A stretch of DNA of 64,000 nucleotides from the NCBI GenBank assembly GCA_039704465.1, contig JASFAU010000009.1, positions 806,001 to 870,000 on the forward strand, given 5' to 3'. The DNA comes from Plasmodiophora brassicae (lineage: Eukaryota; Endomyxa; Phytomyxea; Plasmodiophorida; Plasmodiophoridae). Within the stretch, counting starts at the first letter, position 1, and each line of letters starts with the position of its first letter. Of this stretch, positions 1-10,534 are shown in pieces. The notes under the pieces are model-generated. The model was not told the origin of the DNA. It saw only the letters and a program-made list of their open reading frames with translations, and made no database searches. A program made the translations under genes and the position numbers.

Positions 1-364
1 ACTCAAGAAGCAGCGTGACCTCGCTAGGGCAAACGTGCTCAACGCCCTTCAGACACATGACGATGTCGTCGTTACTGAACAGGTGACCGTGCCCGAAGGC
101 GGCGACCCTCCTGTCCGACCGAAACGTCGGAAAGACATTCGTCGCGACCAGCGACGGCCATCAGTCCGAATGGAGGAGTGTCGACCATCGGGACGATCCA
201 GTGCACGTTCTGGGCGTGCCAGCGATCGCTCGAGTCGAAATAGTGCCCGGGACAGTTGTAGTCGGTCAACGTACAGAGACGCCGCGCAGGACGACAACGA
301 AGGCAGGGCGCTGCTGTCGTGGATTGATAATCTGGACCTAGCGGATGTGGACCTAGATTTCTAA
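1..364 (+). CDS. C-terminal part of an unknown gene entering from the left edge
   Basis: The frame is open from the window edge to the stop at 362-364, so this is the 3' end of a larger gene; no start is claimed. The visible ~120 residues are charged and low in complexity: a basic stretch (RPKRRKDIRRDQRR), an Arg/Ser-rich segment, and an acidic hydrophobic end (SWIDNLDLADVDLDF) that looks like a short helical interaction motif. I recognise no catalytic domain or family. An RS-like tail would fit an RNA-binding or cytoskeletal protein, but that is a guess. It converges on the HTRA2-like gene, whose stop is 43 bp downstream. Confidence 0.5.
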   Translation, partial: LKKQRDLARANVLNALQTHDDVVVTEQVTVPEGGDPPVRPKRRKDIRRDQRRPSVRMEECRPSGRSSARSGRASDRSSRNSARDSCSRSTYRDAAQDDNEGRALLSWIDNLDLADVDLDF

Positions 365-406
365 ATACTTTCACGCGCGGTTCGTTCTGGTTCATTGGAC
401 ACAGCA

Positions 407-1810
407 TCATTCCCGAGGTACAGGCGTGACGGACAATCGTAGCCGTTGGCCTCGATTTCGCAGCACATCGAACGTGACCGCGCGCTGGGACTCGAACCCA
501 AGATGTTGCAGGAGCAGCCTCACACTGTTGATGCTGGGGTCGCCATCAACGGCAACAATTACATCGCCAGCGAGCAACCCTGCACCTGCACCAATGTGAG
601 ATGGTGTGCACATCTGGGGCCGGACGAGCGTTCCCTACGATCGGCGGGCGAATACGGCGCGACATTTGTCACGAGAACGCCCGCCTTGACATCGGGGAAA
701 TCGCCGATGGAGCGCTCCCTGGCAATGATCGCCGGCGTCAACGTCACCATTGCGAATCCAAGGTATGGACGAAGGACGCGCCCGTTCTTCTCCAGCTGAT
801 CAATAATCGCCCGCACTGGAGCACGCGTGAGAATGCAATCATCTCGGGTATATGCAGCGCCTGTCACCGGTATTGGTCGGGATTGCAAACCCGATGCCAG
901 CAGCGAACGGCGCCTTCATCGTCGTAATGCCAACCAAGCGCCCGTTGAGGTCGACTAACGCGCCGCCCGAATTTCCCGAGTTGATGGGAGCGTCTAGCGC
1001 GACGCTCAGACAGAACGACATGCGTCTGCGGCCAGCGAACCAACCCGTTTGTATGTAGTCGGTCCGGTGGCTCTTGGACAGGCCCAGTTCTGCGCTCTGG
1101 CGCTGGACAGCACTGATGATCCCATGCGTCACCGTTGTGTGCAGCAGCAATGGCGACCCCTGTGGGAACGTGTCAACAGGCTACCTGTATGGCAGGACAT
1201 ATCGACACGGGCAGGATCATACGATGGTCAGCACGATCTGACCAGGGCGAACCGCATCCGAATTGGCAAATTGCACAGCCGGGAACGTCTTTCCACAGGG
1301 ACGGTCAGTCCAGGGGCCCACCCGTCATGTGCGATCCGAGCGTGACGCGCGTGCGGTTACCTGCCCCTCGGTCTCGTTGACGATCTGCAACAGCGCCAGA
1401 TCGGTCATCTGGTCGAACCCCACCAGGCGCCCTGTGAACTGCCGGCCGTCCTCGGCCGTGATCACCGGCGGCGTCGAACAGTTCGCCACGACGTGCGCAT
1501 TGGTCACCACCCGCCCCGACTCGCCCACAATCACGCCGCTGCCAACGGCGACCCTGTTCGGACGAGGCCGGTCGTCAGGCGCACGCGACGACGGGTACCG
1601 ACCCAGCGACGTAGGTACGTACTCGCGCAGGAAGCGCCGACACTCGCACTGGATGTTGACGACGGCGGGCGACGCGATCTCGTACGCCCGCGTCATGTAG
1701 TCGGGCCCGGGCGCCGCCCCTTCGTCATCGCATCGCGCCGGCCGCGGCCGCAACAGGTACCACGCGGCCGGTGCGGCCGCTGCCACGCGACGCACCAACG
1801 ACCGCCTCAT
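407..1810 (-). CDS. HTRA2/DegP-like serine protease with PDZ domain
   Basis: Six exons (1810-1361, 1288-1223, 1159-1045, 993-868, 815-639, 585-407) join in frame into about 370 residues; the five introns are 51-72 nt. The trypsin-like domain has the full triad: His in TNAHVV, Asp in DLALLQI, Ser in [12 protein letters not shown]-terminal PDZ domain follows ([17 protein letters not shown]), the usual HtrA/HTRA2 order. The N-terminus ([19 protein letters not shown]) is basic and then hydrophobic, which fits mitochondrial intermembrane-space targeting. These enzymes degrade misfolded proteins. The ATG at 1810 was chosen because upstream codons in the same frame look like 5' UTR. Exon joins rebuild conserved blocks such as [13 protein letters not shown] and SPADRAGLLAGD. 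It is divergent from the membrane-protein gene starting at 1936. HTRA2 versus another HtrA paralogue cannot be settled here. Confidence 0.88.
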
Positions 1811-1935
1811 GGGCGTTGCGCGCCGCCGACAATGCAATCCCGTAACCGACGTACGTCGCGCGCGTGGACGATTTGATCTGGGCAGGCGGGCAGGCGAGCC
1901 CCGGGTACGAGCGTACCCGATGGTCGAATCCATCG

Positions 1936-3231
1936 ATGTCATGGCTGACGACCTGGGCCAACCTGCAGGTCGCCGTCCTGCTGGCGGCGCTGGCGGCGTT
2001 CACGACGATGCGGTACACGCACGCGCCCCGGTCGGCGTTCCCGGTGGTGCTGTCCGGCGTCAACCTGGCGACGGCGGTGGCCACCCTGCTGCTGACCGTC
2101 GCCGAGGCCGTCGAACCGACCGTGTGCGCCTTCTTCATGCACGAAGCGCTGTTCGCTGTGGGTCGCGACGCGTTCGCCACAGCTGGCCAGCCGTACGTTG
2201 CTGATGACTGGGGCCCGCCAGCTCAGCGACTATAACCTGTACCACGCGCGGATGGCCATCTTCTATCAAAGCAGCGCGCGCGCCTCCAGATGGCTCAAGG
2301 CGGCCCTGTACGCCCAGAACGTCCTCTTCGTCGTACGCCCGGCTGATGCGGACGCTGGAACACGACCTGACGCTCTCTGCCTGCAGACCCTCTCCATCAT
2401 CAACCTCGTGTCGGGCGACACACCGAAACGATTCGGGTTCTCGTGCATTTCAGGGTCCAGGTCAGGGCTGCCTGTGAGCAACGACCGTGGCCGGTCGCAC
2501 CTGATGGACGACGCAAACGTAGTGGATACTCTCTCGCGATCGGCGTCCCCGTGTTCGTGAACTTTGCCGGCATGTTCGTCATCGGCGTCTACACGGTGCG
2601 CAGGTTCGCCAGGGACACGAACGCGCAGGCGACCCGCAACCTGGCCGTGCTGACGCTCATGCTGATGTCGTTCGCCATGACCGCTCTGACCGGGATCGCC
2701 ATCATCGTGTTTGCTGCCCTGCGCGTCAGCCACGTCCTGACGCTGATCCTGCAACTGGCGACGAAGACCGTGGCGATCGGCCTCGCTGGGACCGTCTGGG
2801 TACGCATCCGCCGCCATCGCGACGCGACGAAGCTCCCGAAGGCCGGCAGCGGTCGACCACCACCGGTTCGGATCACAAAGGCGTCCAACGCGCTGGACGC
2901 GGTTGGCGTCACAGCCGGGCAACGGGTCGCAACCGTCAGTGCCGACAAGGGCAACCAACGCGTCGACAACTCGGGCACCCTACGCAAGGGCAGCGGCCGA
3001 ACGCTGGGCACCGCCAATAGAGAACCATTCAGGGTCGCTGGAGGCGTTGGTGGTGGCCCAAGGCGGTCGTCCGATCTGGACCCGTGCGTCACCAGGGAAG
3101 CGGTGGCAGGGGCCACGGTTGCACCCAGCCGACGCGTCAAGAGCGCCTGGACACGCAGAGGGCAGACGACGTCCGCAATGGCGGGATCCAGGCGCGACGA
3201 CAATGACATATATGACCTAGACGTGCCATAG
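1936..3231 (+). CDS. Multi-pass membrane protein, family not recognised
   Basis: From the ATG at 1936 the reading gives several strongly hydrophobic segments: WANLQVAVLLAALAAFTT, VVLSGVNLATAVATLLLTV, GVPVFVNFAGMFVIGVYTV, LAVLTLMLMSFAMTALTGIA and a last one near LILQLATKTVAIGLAGTVW, followed by a basic Ser/Thr-rich cytoplasmic-type tail to the stop at 3229-3231. Three introns are needed. Likely ones are 34 nt (starting GTACGTTGC near 2194), 54 nt (starting GTACGCCCGG near 2337) and about 62 nt ending at 2522; the third donor is uncertain. Six or seven helices are plausible, so a receptor or transporter-like protein is possible, but no family signature is visible. It converges on the SWIM-RING gene. 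Confidence 0.6.
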
Positions 3232-3356
3232 CAATCGCGCGCCCTCTTCGTGCCGACGAGTACGTCTGGCACACCGATGCCGCGCCGCCTGGCTCGTTGG
3301 CTGGAACGCCACGTTCAGCATGTGCTGCCCGTTGCGTTCCACGGCAGGGCTCCTGG

Positions 3357-4302
3357 TCATTCGCGAAGGTACTCTTCCAGGTTCATGGGCTTGCGCTTGA
3401 ACGGGGCGGAACCGATGCTGGCGTGCCAGGGCTGCCGGCAGTAGACGCAGGTGACGGGCTCGTGGCCTTTGAGTTTGACGTCTCGCCATTTGCCGAAACA
3501 GTCCACGTGCATGCTGCGTCGGCAGGCGGTGCACCAGACGAGCTGGCCGGGCGGGTCGCTCGACATGTCCTCGTAGCAGATCGGGCAATCCTCGCCTCTG
3601 TCGAGGGGGCGCGGGCCCCCCTCGGCAACGCGTTGGCGTTGGGGTCCCAGCGACGGTTCGTCGTCGAGCGAGAACCCGGTCTGTTCCAGGTACCCCTCTC
3701 GGACCGCATCGGGTGCCAGGACCTTCTTGATATCGTCCCGGTTACGTTGGGCCAGCATGCCGTCGATGTCACGGTGGTCGGCCGATCGTGGCAATTTCAA
3801 GACGCGATGCAGGACGAACAGGATGTGCTTGCATGGGACTCTCCTCACACGATTGTCGCGGCACGTGCACGTCGGCGCTTTCGCCCTGGAGAACGTGGGA
3901 TAGTAAACATTGCCGGTCGTGCCGAGGACGATGTACACCTGCAGAGAACCGTCGTCCATGAGCGGCGATCCCAACGTGACAGGATGCAGGTTGCGAGGCA
4001 CCCACAAGGGTATCCGTTTCAGCGAGGTCATCTGGCGAGTCCCGGCGGCCGATCAGGTATAAGCGCTCGCTGAGCGCCCTGTGCAGACGTGCCGGATCGA
4101 CCGAGGCACGCACGCGCTGACGAGGCGGCGTCGCATCCTCCGACGCGACGCGCGGCGCCCGCTCGCGTCTTGACCTCGTAACAGGGCTTGCCAGCCTCGC
4201 GGCGGGGCTTGCCGACCGAGCAGACCGACTTGTTGACCTCGTGACAGGCCTTGGCGACGTCGTTGCAGGGCCGGACCTTGATGCCAGACGGGTCACAGGC
4301 AT
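3357..4302 (-). CDS. SWIM zinc-finger plus RING-type E3 ubiquitin ligase-like protein
   Basis: Two exons: 4302 down to 4006, then 3938-3357, with a 67-nt intron (3939-4005; donor GTGGGT, acceptor CTGCAG). The N-terminus is basic and Ser/Arg-rich (disordered). The SWIM domain reads GTTGNVYYPTFSRAKAPTCTC, then PCKHILFVLHRVLKL, giving the C-x-C ... C-x-H ligands. After an acidic linker comes a RING domain (CPICYEDM ... CTACRRSMHVDCFGKW ... CVYCRQPW). SWIM followed by RING is the layout of ZSWIM2-like and MEKK1-type E3 ligases. The protein should transfer ubiquitin in the cytosol or nucleus; the substrate is unknown. The start is uncertain: an in-frame ATG at 4341 would add 13 residues. Confidence 0.8.
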
Positions 4303-4876
4303 CGTCCCCCCGACTTCAGTGAACTGGGCGCACCCTTTCACTCGGTTCGGTGCCTATTTCTGGGCAGGGGCGACAGTCGGTCGGAGGACGGCCCGAGATA
4401 GACACACCACACGGAATGTTCCTGACCGCCGCCCCCGAGGCGTTACCTATTAGGGGGTATGAACGCGTGCCTGTCAGGCGACTCAACACTACGACATCCC
4501 CAGGTAATCCTTGAATGCCGCCCGGCGCGAATTATAGTCCCCGGCGCCTAGGTACATATTCAGCATTAGTTTATGAATGCAATACCAAACATTGAGACAG
4601 CAATGGATAGGTGTTGCAGAACCACTCCAAACGCGCCAGCACCGCGCCTTGCAGGGTATTCAGTGCCGTGGTGGTCAGACTAGCCTGAGGGCAGAAGGCC
4701 AAGCAGCACCGGCCGGGATTCGCGGGCTGCGGCCAGGCCGCGGGCGCGCGGAGTCCGGCCTGCTCTCCTGACTTCGCGTGCTGCGTGAAGGCTGCGGACC
4801 AGTTTCGAATTTGCAGGACAGACCAAGTACGAACCGTTTGTCGTTATTGTGCCCCGACGTCAGGTTCTGTTCCAGA
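4303..4876. other. Intergenic, about 570 bp, nothing recognised
   Basis: It lies between the 5' end of the SWIM-RING gene (minus) and the start of the RING-H2 gene (plus), so it should carry both promoters. Short ORFs are present, but none has protein-like composition or a supported splice. No TATA box is confidently seen. Confidence 0.4.
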
Positions 4877-5721
4877 ATGTCGCCGTACCGGCACGTTGAT
4901 CCCGCGCCACTACGCAACGTTGCAGTCTTCATTGCTTGTCTCATTGTACTTGGCGACGCGTTCCTGCTTCGACCTAACAATGTAAATGTTTGGTATCGTG
5001 TGGAGAGCGCGCAGGCCGCCATCCACTCCGCTTATATTCGACGCGAAATCAGCAACGGCCTGGATCACGCAGCCATGGACACAATCGGCATGCGGCAGGT
5101 GCTGCTCGTCGTTGACTTTATGCACAATACCGACCAGGTAAGCATCCTCTGTGGACGCTTCTTCTCAAATAGATGAACTAACGTCGTGCACACCCGTCAT
5201 GTATAGTCCATCGAAAATGCCCTCGCATGGATCCACAATAAGCTCCAGGCTGACGCCGGACGGCCTGTAAACTTCAGATTGCTTCTTTCAGCAGCTTGCA
5301 CGCTCGAGATGCACCAGTTCCTGCTCGCTGCCGATGCAGTGCTGAAGAATATACCGCTCGATTCCCTTCGGTCCGCCATTGCTATCGATATCCTGGATGC
5401 CATGACATATCTGGAAGTCTTCCCGAGCGAAAAAGACAACCCGTAACGGAATAATCATCGGTTCGTCATATTCGCGCCATCTCAATCACCTTCAGATGTC
5501 CCAACGGGTGCCCCGTCATTTACCCTGGTGATACAGAATATCGAACAATGCGTTGCTGTGGTCACCGTTTCCACCGTCAATGTGTCGATCCCTGGATATC
5601 GCTGCACAAAGTCTGCCCACGATGCATGCTCGGGATGGCGATGTTTCGTGTAAGAAGTGTGAGCGGCGACTTTGACATTCCGCAGTCATACGTCGATGGC
5701 GTTGTTTCCTACTGGCGCTGA
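4877..5721 (+). CDS. Small RING-H2 finger protein with N-terminal hydrophobic segment
   Basis: Three exons (4877-5137, 5207-5442, 5496-5721) with introns of 69 and 53 nt join in frame to about 240 residues. Residues around 13-30 (NVAVFIACLIVLGDAFLL) form a signal anchor or signal peptide. The middle (~30-160) is helical and unfamiliar. The C-terminus is a RING-H2: CPNGCPVIYPGD, then CCGHRFHRQCVDPWIS and CPRCM. The second half is a textbook RING-H2. The first ligand pair is spaced C-x3-C rather than the usual C-x2-C and is created by the second splice, so that join matters. Probable role: a membrane-associated E3 ubiquitin ligase. The substrate is unknown. Confidence 0.72.
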
Positions 5722-6010
5722 ATAGGTATGGCGACGAAAGGCGATACTGCGTCGCTCTCTCTCGCTCGCTCGCTCTTTCTGTAAAACACCACGATGTTAT
5801 GCATCGTTGCCGTGCATACAAGGGCATCCATATCCTGCATAAGCTCTACGCAGAACACGGTCGTCTAGCGTAACTAACTATAGAGTGATCCGACCAATGG
5901 TTAGCCTCATTGCCAGTAGCCGCCCTGTTCCAGAATCGCTCGAGGAGAGCGACCCACATACAGAATGGACTCCTTGTGACCGTTAACAGCAGACGGATTC
6001 GAGATTGTTA

Positions 6011-6820
6011 TTACGCAAAGAGTTGTAGATTACCGGCTCTATTTACGACTTCTACCTTCACACGATGAAGCCGATCGTTGATGTCAACCCCAACCCATGC
6101 CTTGTTTGCCAGCCAATAGCAGGAGCACATCAAGCGCGGGTTGGGGCGGAATCCGGCCTCACGTGAAGTCGACGCTAGCTGGGAATGATCAGGTCCACGG
6201 CGAAGCGATTTATGATTGTCATCTTCATCGCTGTTCACGTCTGGGCCGATGAGTTGCGATGAGTCGTACACCGTAAAGTGCAGATTGTCGCGTCGCAGGG
6301 TCATCAGCAACCGAATTTGGTGCACCTACCTGTTGCGACGAACTTGACGTTTAGGCCTGGGTGCGGTACAAGCCGGGTTTGTGCAGGCCGGGGTCTGACG
6401 GTGAACGATAACGACTATACAATACCGCACCGGGATAAACCGCAATGTGCTGCTGAGCATGGGGGTACAGGGCGTCCAAGCAGTAAACGTCAAGGTTGGC
6501 TGGACCCCCCGTGAACGCTGTAGTTGGGGCCCAGGCATTCTGTCCAACTTGGGATGCCACCGAAACGGGCCGAGCCAGTACGGGAATCCTCGCCGGCCTG
6601 GGACCCACCGCCTTGCGTTTAGACCGCTGCTGCTGTCGTTGCGTGTGAGACCGCCGAGGTGTACCGTCGGGTGATGACGACGGGTGGTGTTTCGCGAGCC
6701 CACAACCATCCGCGTTGTCGCCCCGATGCAAGGCCTGGCCACCAGGGACGGGCACGCGCATCGCGCACACCACACACAAGCACCCACGTGGAAACAACAA
6801 GGACGCGCCCGCACCTACGT
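6011..6820 (-). CDS. Possible split gene of unknown function
   Basis: Two minus-strand segments look weakly protein-like: about 6670-6420 (containing NLDVYCLDALYPHAQQHIAV) and 6325-6011, ending in CYWLANKAWVGVDIND and a stop at 6011-6013. A GTAGGT donor lies near 6330 between them. No join could be proved, no domain is recognised, and the start is unknown. The 5.7-7.1 kb stretch may instead be non-coding; nothing better supported was seen on the plus strand. Confidence 0.25.
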
Positions 6821-7127
6821 CACCGACGATGAACGATCAACGAAAGAGCAAAAGCCCTATGGCAGGCGAGCATAGCAACGTCATCGTCGCCATGCGGGAC
6901 ACTCTTGGATGCCGGGCATTGCCCCGCGGTCGGCGACCTGGGCGGCGCATTCAGATCGCGGTGGGTACCACAGGCACACCCGGTCGGGACGATGCGATTG
7001 CCGATCAGTGAGGCGGCGTTGCTGGCGGTGCGGAACACGGGCGTCTACCAGGTCTGCGCACGTACCTAGTTGACGACAAGGGGAACCTTGTACCCAGCCA
7101 ATCGTGGTTCCAACAGTCAGACTCATT
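6821..7127. other. Intergenic, about 300 bp, nothing firm
   Basis: A short minus-strand frame (about 7038-6820) reads RTASNAASLIGNRIVPTG and looks mildly protein-like, but no start, splice or family can be assigned. It could be an unrecognised 3' exon of the His-rich gene at 7128-7433. Confidence 0.25.
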
Positions 7128-7433
7128 TTAGTGATGCCCCACATGTGGCGGCAGGTCGTCGGCGACGTGCAGCCAGTGATGGTCCCCGTCAGCAACGTCG
7201 TCGCGGTGCTCCTGCCCGAATTCCCCATCGTGGTCGATCGCCGAATGCCCGGCGCCGTGGTGCCGAACGTCCTGCCTGTGATCCGCGTCGCCGAAAATGT
7301 GATGGACGCCGCTCTCGTTCGTGTTGTCGACGTGACCGTCGCCGTGCTCCACAGTGATCGACGTCTCGCCGGCGAACGCGGTCGTGGCGACAAGCACGAC
7401 GATAATGCCGATAAAGAGGGCACCCGGGCGCAT
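7128..7433 (-). CDS. Small secreted His/Asp-rich protein
   Basis: A single ORF of 101 residues. Residues 1-20 (MRPGALFIGIIVVLVATTAF) are a clear signal peptide ending near AFAG. The mature part is rich in His, Asp and Glu (GVHHIFGDADHRQDVRHHGAG and DDLPPHVGHH), suggesting binding of divalent metals outside the cell or in the wall. It belongs by composition with the other four secreted His-rich genes here but lacks the shared ATVT motif. It is divergent from the larger His-rich gene at 7788. A further 3' exon is possible. Confidence 0.55.
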   Translation of the reverse strand: MRPGALFIGIIVVLVATTAFAGETSITVEHGDGHVDNTNESGVHHIFGDADHRQDVRHHGAGHSAIDHDGEFGQEHRDDVADGDHHWLHVADDLPPHVGHH

Positions 7434-7787
7434 GGTACTTCGTTCTGCGATAAGTTAAGTGTGTTTCAGAGCACTGGGGCACGCCTCCGCGACAATGCAC
7501 CTGTCGATGGCCCAGTTGCGTCACGAGGCGAAGATTCGATCCGGGTCGGTGCGCGTGACTCACGACCGGGACGGCGACGGTGACGTCACACTGGGCAAGA
7601 TGACGTCCAGTGCAACGTTCGCCATCTCCAGTCTGATTCATGTCCGCTTAGCCTTCATTCTTATATTTCGTCACCAGCGAACGAAGCGCAGCGTTTGCGG
7701 CCACCCGCATCTATTCGCCCCCCAGCAACAGCAACACTCGTCCCTGTGCGCCTATCTGCAGGGAGGGATCAGAGCACCACGATCACG
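7434..7787. promoter_or_regulatory. Bidirectional promoter region between two His-rich secreted protein genes
   Basis: About 350 bp separate the starts of two head-to-head genes for His-rich secreted proteins, so shared control is plausible. No particular binding site is identified. Confidence 0.35.
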
Positions 7788-8921
7788 ATGACAACAATGC
7801 GGAGTCTGCTGCTCGTCTCGATGCTGGCCATGGCGATGGCCGCCGCCCAGCGACACGACCGGTGGGATCAGGCCCACGGCGCCCGGGCCATCAGCGCCGT
7901 CCACAACGACAACCACGTCAACGCCAACGACAGGAACAAGGGCGAGAACATCCTGCAGCACAAGGGCAACGACAAGTCGAACGTGCAGACGACGGCGACG
8001 CTGACGGCGACGGTGACGGCCACTGACGACCACTCGGACCTGTACTCGAAGCACATGGACAACTCGCACGAGCTGGCCCACGACAACGAGCATCTGCGTC
8101 TGGTCGAACGCGAGGGCGCCCACCAGAACATGGAGCACGACCTCGACGATGCGCACCACGAGCACGACCACGACCACGACCACGAGGCCCTGGACGGCGT
8201 GGCGCACGACGAGCATGACCACGGGCACGGGCACGATGACCATCACCACGGCCACCACGGCCACCACGACCACCACGATTCCGACCACGTCAACGACCAC
8301 AACCCGATCTCGACGCACGCCAACCTGGGCCACGCGAACGGCGGCGAGCTCAACAACTTCGAGTTCGGCGAGGGCGTCCATCCGCACGACTGGCAGCACC
8401 TGCACCCGCACGAGGGCGAGGAGCACCACGCGGACCCGGTCGCCCACAACGGGCACGAGAACGCCGACTTCGGCATGCGACAGCAGGACCACCCGACGTT
8501 CTTCGAGGAGCACGACCACGACGAGTTCCTGGGTGACGTGCACGGGCACCACGACCACCACGACGAGCACGTCCACGAGCCCGTCTATGTGCACGACCAC
8601 GACCACATGCGCGGCCACGACGACCACGAGCACGAGTTCGACCCGATGCTCATGCACGGTCACGAGCACGAGCACGAGCACCATGATGGGCACCACGGCC
8701 ACGACGACCACTTTGGCCACGATGGACACTTTGGTGATCATGATGGTCACTTTGGTCACGACGATGGCCACTTTGGGCACGATGGCCACTTCGGGCACGA
8801 CGGGCACGAGGGCCACTTTGGGCACGATGGCCACGACGGGCACTTTGACCACGACGGACACGACGGGCACTTTGGCCACGACGGGCACGATGGGCACTTC
8901 GACCATGAGTGGGACTGGTAG
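7788..8921 (+). CDS. Large secreted His/Asp/Gly-rich protein with tandem HGHFGHD-type repeats
   Basis: One intronless ORF of 377 residues from the ATG at 7788. It starts with a signal peptide (TMRSLLLVSMLAMAMAAAQ). A short conserved segment, TATLTATVTATDDHSDLYSK at about residues 68-87, is shared with the genes at 48071-48739 and 21389-22168. From about residue 120 the protein is dominated by His with Asp, Gly and Glu, and the last ~75 residues are imperfect repeats of HDGHFG and HDGHEGHFG. No enzyme domain is seen. The composition suggests high-capacity binding of zinc, nickel, copper or similar ions outside the cell. The long antisense frames across this gene are mirror artefacts of its biased codons. 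Confidence 0.85.
   Translation: MTTMRSLLLVSMLAMAMAAAQRHDRWDQAHGARAISAVHNDNHVNANDRNKGENILQHKGNDKSNVQTTATLTATVTATDDHSDLYSKHMDNSHELAHDNEHLRLVEREGAHQNMEHDLDDAHHEHDHDHDHEALDGVAHDEHDHGHGHDDHHHGHHGHHDHHDSDHVNDHNPISTHANLGHANGGELNNFEFGEGVHPHDWQHLHPHEGEEHHADPVAHNGHENADFGMRQQDHPTFFEEHDHDEFLGDVHGHHDHHDEHVHEPVYVHDHDHMRGHDDHEHEFDPMLMHGHEHEHEHHDGHHGHDDHFGHDGHFGDHDGHFGHDDGHFGHDGHFGHDGHEGHFGHDGHDGHFDHDGHDGHFGHDGHDGHFDHEWDW
8700..8915 (+). repeat. Tandem coding repeat, HDGHFG units
   Basis: Roughly 18-bp and 27-bp units encoding GHFGHD, GHDGHF and close variants run to the end of the His-rich ORF. Units differ at synonymous sites, so the array is not freshly expanded. Confidence 0.75.
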
Positions 8922-9021
8922 GCGACAAACCAAACATCGTGACATGACGCGAGCACACTTTCTATGATAAAGTCCATCAACAGCCTTCCGCTCACAATGT
9001 CCATCGCGTGCAGACTGGGCT

Positions 9022-9915
9022 TTACAACGATCGCGCCTTGAGAGATTCGGACGTCGACTGCTTGATCCGCAGGCGAACGTAATTGATGGGGAACGCCGCT
9101 ATCGCCAACCCGCACATGATCGCGGGCGCGTGATGCCTGGGAACGTTGGCCCAAATGGAGTGCAGGCAGGTCGCGAACGTCGTGCCAATCGTGCACCCCG
9201 CCACGACGTCGGAGCAGTAATGCACGCCGAACCACACTCGGGCCAGGCCGAGCACGAGCGCCAGGAGGGCGGCGACTCGCCAGTCGTAGACAGGCCAGTA
9301 GGAATGGAACCACATGACAGCGACAGCGGCCCCGGCGGCGTCACCCGATGGAAACGACGAGTGCGTGTCGTCGACAGCGTGCAGAGCGAACACATGACGA
9401 CGCTTCGATGCCACAGGGAACCCGTGATGCATGGTGGAGAACGGGCGCCCGCGCCTGACGATCTGCTTCAACGGGAACACGGCCAGAGCCGATGTCAGCA
9501 GCCAGGCCAGCATGTACCCGACCTGGGCATGCAACGCGTCCGACGTCAGCATCGCGACGGAGCACGTGCCCGTGTACGCCAGCGCGATCAGCGCCCACGA
9601 CACATCGTACGGGACCGTGCCAGGGATCCATTCGCGGTACAGGCAATACGATACGCCGATCCAGGCGATGAGCACCGGGGCTACGCCTACCCACGGGAAC
9701 GCAGGCGGGACGGGCTGTGTCAGAGCAACGCCAATGATCGGGATCAATGGCAGGAACAGCGGGCACCCGAAGACGTACGACATGGGGAACCAGATTCGTG
9801 TCAGCCAGACCCAGTCGAGCCGGTACAGCGTCGATGTCAAGGCGCGGTCGACACCCGTCGCCATCATCATCATCGGCCGCCGGGTGGGCCGACCGATTTC
9901 TACAAATAGCCGCAT
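9022..9915 (-). CDS. PAP2-family membrane phosphatase
   Basis: A single exon of up to 298 residues with five or six hydrophobic segments. All three PAP2 signature blocks are present in order: KQIVRRGRP (K-x6-RP), SFPSGDAAG (PSG-H/D type) and ARVWFGVHYCSDV (SR-x5-H-x3-D type, here with Ala-Arg in place of Ser-Arg). The family dephosphorylates lipid phosphates such as phosphatidic acid or sphingoid-base phosphates at membranes. The second block reads PSGD rather than PSGH; the Asp stands where the family usually has a His needed for catalysis, so activity should be checked. The start is uncertain: ATGs lie at 9915 and in the MMMMATG run, and an upstream exon (see 10060-10534) is possible. Confidence 0.82.
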   Translation of the reverse strand: MRLFVEIGRPTRRPMMMMATGVDRALTSTLYRLDWVWLTRIWFPMSYVFGCPLFLPLIPIIGVALTQPVPPAFPWVGVAPVLIAWIGVSYCLYREWIPGTVPYDVSWALIALAYTGTCSVAMLTSDALHAQVGYMLAWLLTSALAVFPLKQIVRRGRPFSTMHHGFPVASKRRHVFALHAVDDTHSSFPSGDAAGAAVAVMWFHSYWPVYDWRVAALLALVLGLARVWFGVHYCSDVVAGCTIGTTFATCLHSIWANVPRHHAPAIMCGLAIAAFPINYVRLRIKQSTSESLKARSL

Positions 9916-10059
9916 CGGAGGGTGGCGGCGCTGTCTTGGCGCCCCACCGGGAATGTATTCGCCGCCACTCTCCTGCCTCGCCTGTTCTGCCCTGCCCTGT
10001 TCTTATCGCCTAGGGGCTCAGGACGGACCTTCTGGAGATGTATTCATATGAATACGTGG

Positions 10060-10534
10060 CTTACGCGTCATAGAAACCTCGGCGATACTTACGGGCAGGG
10101 TGTTGGGCAGACCAGGCGAAACAAGAGAATGACAGGGACAGCGCCATGACCGCGCGCGGCGCTCTGAGGCGGCGCCGCTGTGCGCATTCCATCGGCTACT
10201 GGTCATGGCCGGGCGACGCTGCACACATCGGCATGTCGTCGCAGGGCAGCAGAGGTGCTCCCCGCTCTGTGGCGGAATCCGCCTCGATCGACACGTTGCC
10301 GGGGTTGGCAATGCACCAGCAGGACGTTGCCCGGCATCATTGTCATCGACGTCTGCCGTTGAGCTTGCCGGCGGCGACGGCCACGGTTGGCTGGGTCGGC
10401 TTGGGCATGCGGCTGCATCCTCCGTCGACGTTACTGATGGCGGCGTCCCTGGTCTTTGCAGCGTCTTCGTCGTTGCCGCTCTCGGCGCTTCTCTCGACCG
10501 GGTTCGAGACTCCATCCACCGGACCGGCAATCAC
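10060..10534 (-). CDS. Possible 5' exons of the PAP2 gene or a small unknown gene
   Basis: On the minus strand a hydrophilic segment from 10534 (GVSNPVERSAESGNDEDAAK) is followed near 10145 by MALSLSFSCFAWSAQHPA, a signal-peptide-like stretch that ends at a perfect GTAAGT donor. The next acceptors lie just upstream of the PAP2 ORF. No complete frame could be assembled, so this is only a candidate. Confidence 0.25.

Noticed and set aside
1325..1942. Extended N-terminus of the HTRA2-like ORF upstream of 1810
   Set aside because: The extra residues are Arg/Pro/Ser-rich leader-like sequence overlapping the divergent promoter. The ATG at 1810 gives a normal targeting sequence.
7752..8945. 397-aa Val-rich minus-strand ORF and Thr-rich plus-strand ORF over the His-rich gene
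   Set aside because: They are mirror readings of GAC/CAC/GGC codons in the real gene. Only the His-rich frame has a signal peptide and the conserved motif.
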